A stretch of DNA of 27,892 nucleotides, from positions 1 through 27,892 of the forward strand of contig CAYYZH010000033.1 of the NCBI GenBank assembly GCA_964475765.1, in the 5' to 3' direction. The translations under genes and the position numbers were made by a program. The notes under the pieces are model-generated. The model was not told where the DNA came from, made no database searches, and was given only the letters and a program-made list of their open reading frames with translations. Source of the DNA: Thermohalobaculum sp964475765. GTDB lineage: Bacteria > Pseudomonadota > Alphaproteobacteria > Rhodobacterales > Rhodobacteraceae. Shown in pieces: positions 8,092 through 13,926 of the stretch. The stretch's first letter is position 1, and the number at the start of each line of letters is the position of its first letter.

Positions 8092-8334
8092 TCAAGCTTT
8101 GGTTTGATTGATGGCCGCCCAGATTTTCGGAAGAGCGTCGATACCCGCGTCATAGGCGACCGTAAGATTGGAAAGGCGAGCGTGCTCTGCTGTTGTCACA
8201 CCTCCATCCAATTTTGCCTGGACCCGACGTTTCCCGTCCGAAAGTTGATTGACAAAGCGCTTGACGATCTGCCCGTCGGCATCGCCCTGAAGCGCCTTGT
8301 CGAGTTCTGTAATCTGCAATGGTTGCGCCGACAT
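8092..8334 (-). CDS. SctE/YscE-like needle co-chaperone candidate
   Basis: An 80-residue, all-helical protein (MSAQPLQITELDKALQGD... GKRRVQAKLDGGVTTAEHARLSNLTVAYDAGIDALPKIWAAI). The ATG at 8334 has GGAG seven bases upstream; an in-frame extension to 8454 runs into the control region and lacks support. Helical-hairpin proteins of 65-80 residues at this place (YscE, SsaE, EscE) act with SctG to hold the needle subunit in the cytosol. Two SctG/HrpB1-like genes lie on the divergent operon. First gene of the minus-strand operon. Family assignment is by size, helicity and context only. Confidence 0.62.
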   Translation of the reverse strand: MSAQPLQITELDKALQGDADGQIVKRFVNQLSDGKRRVQAKLDGGVTTAEHARLSNLTVAYDAGIDALPKIWAAINQTKA

Positions 8335-8480
8335 GAGCTGTCTCCTTTGTCTCTGCAACGTGGCGGCAAGCATGGATGCCGACCGCGGCACATCTTGCGC
8401 CGTCGCGGGTAAGTAAGAGGACGTTCCGGGCCAAACGCAAGACTGTGGGAGCACGCATTGGTTGAGTACAGAGCGCCTGA

Positions 8481-8500
8481 TTATTGATTAATATCAATAA
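8481..8500 (+). promoter_or_regulatory. Perfect FNR/FnrL/Anr-type binding site
   Basis: TTATTGAT-TAAT-ATCAATAA: two perfect 8-base arms with a 4-base centre. The inner 14 bases at 8484-8497 are exactly TTGAT-N4-ATCAA, the known consensus for FNR-type oxygen-sensing regulators (Fnr, FnrL, Anr). It lies 157 bases before the minus-strand operon start and 207 bases before the plus-strand one, so one dimer could control both. The assigned regulator is inferred from the consensus. Confidence 0.75.
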
Positions 8501-8580
8501 CATAAACTGGTTGAACGCCGATCCCCTGACGTCCGGAGCCAACGCTTTGTCGCGCTAGGGCAGAGCCCGTGCCCATCCCG

Positions 8581-8606
8581 AAATTTCCCCCGATCGACAG
8601 GAATTT
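8581..8606 (+). promoter_or_regulatory. Imperfect palindrome centred on CGATCG
   Basis: The outer arms AAATT and AATTT are symmetric about a central CGATCG (8591-8596), with 18 of 26 positions matching the reverse complement. The shared exact centre suggests a dimeric operator rather than chance. It sits ~100 bases upstream of the RhcC1-like gene. The regulator is unknown; the AraC-family protein at 19957 is one candidate, although AraC sites are usually direct repeats. Confidence 0.3.
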
Positions 8607-8707
8607 GGCGGTTTGCGTCCTGCGTCAGTGAATTGGCGTGTTCGGTCAGACCCCTCGGGCAGCGAAGCCTCTACCGTGATGGGGAAGCAATAGATCGAGG
8701 CTGACAG

Positions 8708-9403
8708 ATGATACGCCGCCGACTGCAAATCTGGAGCACTGCCGCCGCATTTCTGATGTGCGCGACCGCACCAGCAGCCGCCATGCCCGGATCGTCAGGG
8801 ACATTCAGCGATCAACAGCTCGCCGCGCTCACCGACGCTATAAATAAGAAGAATGCGGAAAAATCCGCGATGCCCGCGGGCTGGACGGATCAGGACACGC
8901 CTTATCCATACATCGCGCTGGACCAGCCGGTGCGCGAAGTGCTGACAGAGTTTGGTCGCAATCTCGGTCTGCCGGTCATCGTCTCCGAAGCCATCGATGG
9001 CGTCGTGTCGATCGGCTCTCCGAATCTCACTCCGCAGGCGTTCATGCGTGAGCTGTCGCGCAAGGCTGGGTTGCAATGGTATTTCGACGGCGTGTCGCTG
9101 CATGTCGTGCGGGCCGAAGAATCGCGGTCGCGGCTTGTAGATCTCGGCAGCACCTCGCTGGCGGTGGTGCGCAAGGCGGTGACGGATCTTGGCCTCGCCG
9201 ATCAGCGCTTTCCGATCCGTCAGGCTGGGCGCACCGGGCTCGCGATCATCGCCGGCCCTTCGCCGTATGTCGAAACTGTCGAGAATGTCGTGCGGGCGCT
9301 GGGCGGCCGCGACGTTGTAACCGCGCTGGCTTCCGGCGCTGAACAGTCCGGGTTCAATTCGCCCGGCGCCTTGCCCCGGGTCTACCGGGGCGCCACGCGA
9401 TGA
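8708..9403 (+). CDS. sctC1: T3SS secretin N-terminal half (RhcC1/NolW-like)
   Basis: A 231-residue periplasmic protein with a signal peptide (MIRRRLQIWSTAAAFLMCATAPAAA, cut near 25). Residues ~66-136 match the N0 domain of SctC secretins (YIALDQPVREVLTEFGRNLGLPVIVSEAIDGVVS, then LSRKAGLQWYFDGVSLHVV). Residues ~143-200 match the next N-domain (SRLVDLGSTSLAVVRKAV, then AIIAGPSPYVETVENVVRAL). The barrel-forming secretin domain is absent; it is carried by the minus-strand gene at 2648-3955. Rhizobial T3SS show the same split (RhcC1/NolW is ~235 residues). First gene of the plus-strand operon; GAGG seven bases before the ATG. Confidence 0.9.
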   Translation: MIRRRLQIWSTAAAFLMCATAPAAAMPGSSGTFSDQQLAALTDAINKKNAEKSAMPAGWTDQDTPYPYIALDQPVREVLTEFGRNLGLPVIVSEAIDGVVSIGSPNLTPQAFMRELSRKAGLQWYFDGVSLHVVRAEESRSRLVDLGSTSLAVVRKAVTDLGLADQRFPIRQAGRTGLAIIAGPSPYVETVENVVRALGGRDVVTALASGAEQSGFNSPGALPRVYRGATR

Positions 9404-9417
9404 TGGAGTGCCAGACC

Positions 9418-9723
9418 ATGGACACACCCGTTGAAGATCTGAGACATATGATGACCCTGGCCGTCATTGCCGGACAGCGTGACGTCGAGGGCGATTTCGA
9501 GCCGATCTATCAGGCTTGGGAAGACGCTTATCCCACCGATGCGCTCGGTCCGCTGGGCCGCGGCCTGCAGCTTTACCGCAAGGGTCAGACGACCGAGGGC
9601 CTCGACCTGATCGAACAGGCTGCGGTTGCTGACACGCGCGGCGGTCAGGCCCTCGACATTCTCGAAGATCTCGATCCCGCCCGGGCCGCCAATGTCGGCA
9701 CCCGGCTGGGTTCCGCAGCCTAA
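9418..9723 (+). CDS. SctG-like helical T3SS protein (first of two)
   Basis: A 101-residue, all-helical protein, from ATG 9418 with GGAG 9 bases upstream. In-frame ATGs at 9400 and 9403 overlapping the sctC1 stop are alternatives. It has one TPR-like hairpin (ALGPLGRGLQLYRKGQTTEGLDLIEQAA) and a preceding helix (DLRHMMTLAVIAGQRD). Small TPR-like proteins directly after sctC in the ysc order are SctG (YscG), which with SctE chaperones the needle subunit, or HrpB1 in plant pathogens. No specific residue motif distinguishes these. The next gene is a likely related second copy. Confidence 0.62.
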   Translation: MDTPVEDLRHMMTLAVIAGQRDVEGDFEPIYQAWEDAYPTDALGPLGRGLQLYRKGQTTEGLDLIEQAAVADTRGGQALDILEDLDPARAANVGTRLGSAA

Positions 9724-9740
9724 GGTAGGGAGGATTACTC

Positions 9741-10169
9741 ATGGGTGCCAACAAAGACCTCAAGCTGCTGACCGAGATCGGATTTTCGGTGACGCTGCGC
9801 GGCCTCGACGCCAATGTCGATCAGATCTTTGATGTGGTCGAGCGTGAAAAGCCGGAGAACGCGGCGGGCCCGATTGGCCGCGCGTTGCAGGCGCTTGTGC
9901 GCCGCGATCTCGACACGGCAATCGACATTCTCAAGACCAAGGGCGTGACCGCTGCGGTCGCCGCCAAAGAGGCAAAATCCATCCTGGCGCTGGCGTTGAA
10001 ATTGGCCGGTCGCGATGCCGAAAGCCACCGTGTTGCGAGCGAGATCGCAGGTGATGATTCCAACGCCGCAAGGTTCGCAACCAAGCTCGCAAAGGCCAGT
10101 GCCGGAGCTGAAGAAGATATTCACGACCACACCCCCGCGCCGCAGTTTGCGCAGGCGGTGAACGCTTAA
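9741..10169 (+). CDS. SctG/HrpB1-like helical T3SS protein (second of two)
   Basis: A 142-residue protein with a clear TAGGGAGGA ribosome site before ATG 9741. It is predicted helical with TPR-like pairs (NAAGPIGRALQALVRRDLDTAIDILKTKG and KEAKSILALALKLAGRDAESHRVASEIAG). The layout matches HrpB1/HrpK-type and YscG-type proteins. It shares the pattern 'xxGPxGRxLQxLxRxxxxxAIDxL' with the preceding gene (LGPLGRGLQLYRKGQTTEGLDLI against AGPIGRALQALVRRDLDTAIDIL), so the two probably arose by duplication. It probably handles one of the small export substrates encoded next to it. Confidence 0.62.
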   Translation: MGANKDLKLLTEIGFSVTLRGLDANVDQIFDVVEREKPENAAGPIGRALQALVRRDLDTAIDILKTKGVTAAVAAKEAKSILALALKLAGRDAESHRVASEIAGDDSNAARFATKLAKASAGAEEDIHDHTPAPQFAQAVNA

Positions 10170-10204
10170 CCTATCCCGAAGCAGCCAACGAAGGAGGACA
10201 GACC

Positions 10205-10558
10205 ATGTTTGGCGCAATTGGAGATGCAATCGGAGGAATCGCAGACAGCATCGGCGATGCCGTAGGCGGAATCGGCGATGCCCTTGGTGGGATCGGCGAT
10301 GCATTCGGAGGCGCGATCGACGGGATCGCCGACGCTTTCGACAGCGTAGCCGGTGTCGTCAGCGATGTTGCGGACACGATCGCGGACAACCCGATCGCGA
10401 ACGCCTTCCAGTCGATCATGAACACGCCCATCGGCGGTTGGATCGCTGGCGCGTTCCCGCCTGCCGGGGTGATCGCCGGGGCGTTGAACCTCGCCGATAC
10501 GATCGGTGATACGGCGGACAAGGTCGATGGCTGGACCGACCCGTTCCAGGCAGCTTAA
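10205..10558 (+). CDS. Glycine-zipper repeat protein, candidate secreted pore/filament component
   Basis: A 117-residue protein with a strong GAAGGAGG ribosome site. Residues 2-46 repeat a seven-residue unit of the form I-G-D-A-[IVLF]-G-G (DAIGGIADSIGDAVGGIGDA, then LGG, IGDAFGG, IDGIADAF), giving a glycine-zipper amphipathic helix with Asp on one face. A second hydrophobic part follows (GGWIAGAFPPAGVIAGALNLADTIGD). There is no signal peptide and no Lys/Arg except K109 near the end, so it is very acidic. I do not recognise the family. Position among chaperone-like and rod genes suggests an exported T3SS substrate; glycine-zipper helices often insert in membranes, so a small translocator is possible. 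Confidence 0.78.
   Translation: MFGAIGDAIGGIADSIGDAVGGIGDALGGIGDAFGGAIDGIADAFDSVAGVVSDVADTIADNPIANAFQSIMNTPIGGWIAGAFPPAGVIAGALNLADTIGDTADKVDGWTDPFQAA
10250..10312 (+). repeat. Three tandem 21-bp units inside the glycine-zipper gene
   Basis: Three consecutive 21-bp units each begin ATCGGCGATGC (10250-10270, 10271-10291, 10292-10312) and differ mainly in the last ten bases. Two more degenerate units precede them (10208-10249). Each unit encodes seven residues, so the repeat number can change without a frameshift. Confidence 0.85.
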
Positions 10559-10573
10559 CGGAGATCCTTGGCC

Positions 10574-10792
10574 ATGACCGTCACAGTTGACCAGGCACCG
10601 GGCACAACGCCCGAACCCGTGCTCAGCGATGAGCCGATCCTCGGGATCGACTTTGGCGAGCTGGCCGAGGACGACCGCACGGCCATCGAAGAAGCGTTGG
10701 TCGGGTTTCTCGGCTCGACGCTTCTGGTCCAGAACTCGATCTTCCAGAGCATTCAGGCGACGATCGAAAGCATGTCAGAGAAAGAGTTCTGA
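10574..10792 (+). CDS. Small acidic helical T3SS protein, SctF-like candidate
   Basis: A 72-residue protein; ATG 10574 with GGAG ten bases upstream (a TTG at 10568 is the alternative). A disordered acidic start (VTVDQAPGTTPEPVLSDEP) is followed by two helices (AEDDRTAIEEALVGFLG and STLLVQNSIFQSIQATIESMSE). The size and the helical C-terminal half ending '..NSxxxSIxATIxSM..F' resemble T3SS needle (SctF) and rod proteins, whose C-terminal helices pack in the filament. I could not find the usual P-(S/D)-(N/D)-P turn between the helices, so the call is tentative. It is one of several small export-substrate candidates in this stretch. Confidence 0.6.
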   Translation: MTVTVDQAPGTTPEPVLSDEPILGIDFGELAEDDRTAIEEALVGFLGSTLLVQNSIFQSIQATIESMSEKEF

Positions 10793-10798
10793 TCATCC

Positions 10799-11125
10799 AT
10801 GACACTCCGCGCGCACGATAACTCCATCTCCGGCCCGGCGGCTTCCGCTGGCTATGATGGTGTGCTCGCGGTCGCGATCTGCCGCGCCCTTTGCCCGTCA
10901 TCGGGCGCGGACAGCATTCTTGACAGCGTCAGCCGGTCGATCACCGGCGGGCTGGCGCGCACCTCCCTCCCGACCCTCCATTTCCGGAAAGGCCAGCGGC
11001 AGACGGTTTTGATCTGTCCCGAAACTGGCGCCGGTAGGCCCGATATCGGATTGGGTGCCTCGGGTGGCGGCGGAGGTGGATCCGGTCACATCAGACCCGC
11101 CATGGGGTTCCGGCTGGCAGCCTGA
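10799..11125 (+). CDS. Unrecognised 108-residue protein in the T3SS operon
   Basis: The ATG at 10799 lies six bases after the previous stop and has only a weak ribosome site, so translation is probably coupled. Codon third positions are GC-rich as in the neighbours, which supports real coding. Hydrophobic, Ser-rich N-terminal residues (GYDGVLAVAICRALCPSSGADSILDSVSRSI) contain two Cys, followed by a Gly-rich tail with six Gly in a row. No family is recognised. The flanking genes are the small needle-like gene and sctI, so it may be a system-specific accessory or chaperone. It could also be a decayed gene. Confidence 0.5.
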   Translation: MTLRAHDNSISGPAASAGYDGVLAVAICRALCPSSGADSILDSVSRSITGGLARTSLPTLHFRKGQRQTVLICPETGAGRPDIGLGASGGGGGGSGHIRPAMGFRLAA

Positions 11126-11216
11126 CCTCTCGGCCAACCGGCCTTTTCCTACATCTTGAGACCACGCGGCAGGGGTTACCCGTGTCCCTTCCCTTGCCAC
11201 CAACGGAGATTGACAC

Positions 11217-11579
11217 ATGACCGACCCAGTATCGGCTGTGAACCCGCAAGCCTCGACACCGATGGCGATGCAGGACCTTCCAGAGGCAGTCCCCGGCGGC
11301 TTCGCGCCAGAGCTTGGCAAAGAGCTGTTCGACAGCGTGGCCAAGATGCAGGAGAGTTATCGCGCCGAGGCATCCCGGGCCGAGGAGATACAGGGCACCG
11401 ATAGCCCTGTCCCCGGCCCTGCCGAGCGCGAAGTCGGCCCGGTCGACCCCATGGTGCAGTTCAGCGAGTCGATGGAGCATTCCGTCCGGATGCAGGCCGA
11501 ATTGGCCGAGTTCGTGATGGTCTCGTCCGTGACTTCGGCCTTCGGGCGCAACCTGAACAGTTTCCTGCGCGGGCAATAA
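11217..11579 (+). CDS. sctI: T3SS inner rod protein SctI (YscI/HrpB family)
   Basis: A 120-residue protein. The first ~75 residues are Pro/Glu-rich and disordered (an exported N-terminus). The C-terminal ~40 residues form the typical amphipathic helix of inner rod proteins (MVQFSESMEHSVRMQAELAEFVMVSSVTSAFGRNLNSFLRGQ), with the usual pattern of hydrophobics and a small-residue turn before the last helix. Placement directly upstream of sctJ is the conserved YscI-YscJ order. ATG 11217 has GGAG about nine bases upstream. It would connect the export gate to the needle in the periplasm. Confidence 0.8.
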   Translation: MTDPVSAVNPQASTPMAMQDLPEAVPGGFAPELGKELFDSVAKMQESYRAEASRAEEIQGTDSPVPGPAEREVGPVDPMVQFSESMEHSVRMQAELAEFVMVSSVTSAFGRNLNSFLRGQ

Positions 11580-11616
11580 GGCCCCGTCACTCTACGTGCA
11601 TTTTGGAGATCGCATC

Positions 11617-12489
11617 ATGACGCCCTTCTCAGTTTGGGCCGGCTGGCGGCGGCTTGCCATTTTGATCCTGATGCCGCTGGTTCTAGGAGCCTGCAAGACC
11701 GATCTGTATTCCAACCTGACCGAGCGCGAGGCGAACGAGATCATCTCGGTCCTCGACCGTCAGGGTATTCGCGCTGACAAGCGCCCCGGTGGCCGAGATG
11801 CGGGCATGACCGTGATGGTCAGCGAGAGCCGCTTCGCCGATGCCGTTTCCATTCTCAACAGCCGCGGTCTTCCGCGTCAGGACTTTCGCAGCCTTGGCGA
11901 GGTGTTCGATGGCGACCGCCTCGTGACCTCGCCGACGGAGGAACGCGCCCGCCTGATGTACGCGCTCAGTCAGGAGCTGTCGCAGACGGTGGCGCAGATC
12001 GACGGGGTGATCTCGGCCCGCGTCCATGTCGTACTGCCCGAAAGCGATGCGCTCAGCCGGCAGGTCCAGCCGTCTTCCGCGTCGGTCTTCATCCGGCGTG
12101 ATGCAGCGGCAGATCTCGACAGTTTCCTGCCGCAGATCAAGATGCTGATCGAGAATTCCATTGAAGGCCTCGACTACGAGAAGATCTCGGTGGTCGATAT
12201 CCCGGTCGAGATGCCCGAAACCGATGAGGCGTTCAGGACCAGCACGGAAATGGTGCTGGGCATGGCCGTCGATCCCCATGACCGTACGCGTCTCCTCAGT
12301 CTTGTCGGCGGTTTGGCGGGCGTCGCGGGTGTGGCTATCGCGGCGCTGATCTGGCTCCTTGTCTGGCGGCGCCGGGAGACATCGGACGACGGCGAGGATG
12401 CGCTGGCTCCCCATCAACAGGCCTCCATCGTGCAACTGCCCCGGGCGGAAGTCAGTGCTCTGACGAATGCCAACAGTTCGGCCGGGTGA
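11617..12489 (+). CDS. sctJ: T3SS inner membrane ring lipoprotein SctJ
   Basis: A 290-residue lipoprotein of the YscJ/HrcJ/PrgK family. The ATG at 11617 (TTTTGGAG upstream) gives a signal ending in the lipobox LGAC with Cys26. The ring-building domains are clear: DLYSNLTEREANEIISVLDRQGI, the SRFADAVSILNSRGLPRQ block, then TPTEERARLMYALSQELSQTV-like and DGVISARVHVVLPE, which are hallmarks of the family. A transmembrane helix at ~227-250 and a short cytosolic tail (RRRETSDDGEDALAPHQQ) follow. An in-frame GTG at 11596 is less likely as start. It forms the inner ring with SctD. Confidence 0.96.
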   Translation: MTPFSVWAGWRRLAILILMPLVLGACKTDLYSNLTEREANEIISVLDRQGIRADKRPGGRDAGMTVMVSESRFADAVSILNSRGLPRQDFRSLGEVFDGDRLVTSPTEERARLMYALSQELSQTVAQIDGVISARVHVVLPESDALSRQVQPSSASVFIRRDAAADLDSFLPQIKMLIENSIEGLDYEKISVVDIPVEMPETDEAFRTSTEMVLGMAVDPHDRTRLLSLVGGLAGVAGVAIAALIWLLVWRRRETSDDGEDALAPHQQASIVQLPRAEVSALTNANSSAG

Positions 12490-12493
12490 GGTG

Positions 12494-13153
12494 ATGATCT
12501 CAGCCGACCCGATGGACGTTCTGGCGCACAAGGTGGCGCCGTTGCGCCGGGTTGCAGCGCCCTGTCGGGATCTGTTGCATCGCGTGACGGGTCTGAACGA
12601 CGGGCAGGCCGGGGTTCTGGTGCGTGCACCGCGCGTGCAGGCGCGGCTCACCGAATATCTGACCCGCGCGCGGAACTTTCCTCCGGCTTCCGATGATCCT
12701 GAACCCGCGGTTTTGGCCAGTGCGCATGTGCTGGACCGGTCGGTGCAGCGTGCGGGAGCAGTTCTGATCGGGCCCGCGCTGGCCCAGATCGTGACACGCG
12801 AGGCCCGAGCAGCCGTTGCGGCTTGGCTGCCGTCGGACGTGCTGCGATTTGCCCTGCGCCAACGCATGCAGGATGCGCCGGAGTGGCAACCGATGGACGC
12901 GAACGCCGAGAACGTGACACTGGCGGGACAGGCCGCTGCTCTGGCCTGGCTCGACCAGCTCGCACCCGGTGACAGGCTCCGCTTGTCCCTTCGCTGGGCG
13001 ACACCGGACCCTAAGGGAAATGTATTCTTGGGAGCGGACGCCGACCGGGCCGCCCGCGTGTTCCGGGCTGTTGTGAGCGTCTGTCAGGCTGAGCCAGAGG
13101 GCCCCGCGTCCACTGATCCTGTCCTGACAGAGATCACTGAAGGTGTGTCATGA
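12494..13153 (+). CDS. sctK: Sorting-platform protein SctK candidate
   Basis: A 219-residue cytosolic protein between sctJ and sctL, exactly where YscK lies in Ysc operons. It is helix-rich with a hydrophobic, Ala-rich centre (AGAVLIGPALAQIVTREARAAVAAWLPSDVLRFALRQRM); the 'ALAxxxxxxxVxxWLPxDVLRFALRxR' stretch resembles the conserved block of YscK/OrgA-type proteins. The ATG at 12494 is directly after a GTG (12491), either of which may start; both follow GGTGAGGTG. It overlaps sctL by four bases (ATGA). SctK links SctD's cytosolic domain to SctQ. The family is very divergent, so position carries much weight. Confidence 0.72.
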   Translation: MISADPMDVLAHKVAPLRRVAAPCRDLLHRVTGLNDGQAGVLVRAPRVQARLTEYLTRARNFPPASDDPEPAVLASAHVLDRSVQRAGAVLIGPALAQIVTREARAAVAAWLPSDVLRFALRQRMQDAPEWQPMDANAENVTLAGQAAALAWLDQLAPGDRLRLSLRWATPDPKGNVFLGADADRAARVFRAVVSVCQAEPEGPASTDPVLTEITEGVS

Positions 13154-13826
13154 CAGGAAGCGCTGTTGCCCTCGACCTGCGGCCCGGCATGGTCATCAAG
13201 CGCCGAACAGCGTCTGTTCTCGTCGATGCCGAGGCGCTGCGTGCTGCCGCCGAAGCCGAACTTGCAAGCGCAAGATCCGAAGCGGCTGAGATCCGTGAGG
13301 CTGCTCGAGCGGACGGGCGGCTCGAAGGTCTGGCCGAGGCGGCGGTGACCAGCGCTCGGATGCTGGCGGCGACCCAGATGCGTCTGCAGGAAATGACCGA
13401 CACGCTTGCGCCAAGTCTCGCCAAGGCCGTCACGGATGCAGTTGCGAGGATCATCGGCGCTCCAACCGAGCCCGATGTTGTCGCCCGTCTGCTCGAAGCT
13501 GCGCTGCAAGGGGCTGCCCGGCATCGACACCTCCAGCTCTACGTTTGGCCCGAAGCGGTTGATGGCGTGAACACGTCGCTGGCCGGGATTTTTGCCGACC
13601 AGGACCGAGTTGCGAGTGACTGGGTCTCGGTACACGCCGACCCGCGGCTGGCCCCGGGGCGGATGGTTCTGGCCACCGATCAGGGCTATGTCGAGCTTGG
13701 TGTGGCCGAGCAGCTTGACGCCGCCGGGGACGCCCTCACCCGCCACATAGATGCCGAGCTGGTTGGCTTGGAGACAGCGCCCGCTGAAACCCAAGACCCC
13801 GATCCCGGGACCGTTGAAGGTGCCGC
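13150..13826 (+). CDS. sctL: ATPase stator SctL (3' end lost in assembly gap)
   Basis: The visible 225 residues belong to SctL (YscL/HrpE/FliH family). After a short N-terminus (LDLRPGMVIKRRTASVLVDAEALRAA) comes a long Ala/Glu/Arg-rich coiled coil (residues ~25-75), then the C-terminal ATPase-regulating domain (LAPSLAKAVTDAVARIIG, ending RMVLATDQGYVELGVAEQLDAAGDAL). It peripherally holds SctN and binds SctQ. The length already equals YscL (~223), so only a short tail should be missing. The frame reads into the Ns by chance and is not a fusion with sctN. ATG 13150 overlaps the sctK stop. Confidence 0.9.
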
Positions 13827-13926
13827 NNNNNNNNNNNNNNNNNNNNNNNNNNNNNNNNNNNNNNNNNNNNNNNNNNNNNNNNNNNNNNNNNNNNNNNNNN
13901 NNNNNNNNNNNNNNNNNNNNNNNNNN
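13827..13926. other. Assembly gap of exactly 100 N
   Basis: One hundred Ns lie between the sctL tail and the sctN start. A round 100 is the conventional placeholder for a gap of unknown length, so the true distance is not known. The missing part should contain the sctL stop and the sctN start, and could hide an extra small gene. Confidence 0.98.

Larger units (their letters stand above)
8335..8707 (+). promoter_or_regulatory. Divergent T3SS control region
   Basis: This 373-base gene-free stretch separates the two T3SS operons. It holds a perfect FNR-type dyad (8484-8497, within a longer 8481-8500 repeat) and a second imperfect palindrome (8581-8606). The region around 8480-8510 is strongly AT-rich in an otherwise GC-rich window. 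I saw no convincing sigma-70 -35/-10 pair, no sigma-54 element (GG-N10-GC with context) and no rhizobial tts box. The downstream start of the RhcC1-like gene (8708) has GAGG seven bases before it. Confidence 0.8.

Noticed and set aside
8150..8542. A 130-residue minus-strand frame across the control region
   Set aside because: It overlaps the SctE-like gene in another frame and runs through the FNR dyad; no ribosome site or motif.
8335..8707. Sigma-54 promoter, HrpL-type promoter or rhizobial tts box
   Set aside because: Partial matches such as TTGGCGGTTTGC have wrong spacing, and no GGAACC/CCACNNA pair or tts box pattern is present.
10250..10312. CRISPR-like array from the 21-bp repeats
   Set aside because: The units are contiguous without spacers and encode heptapeptides in frame within a gene.
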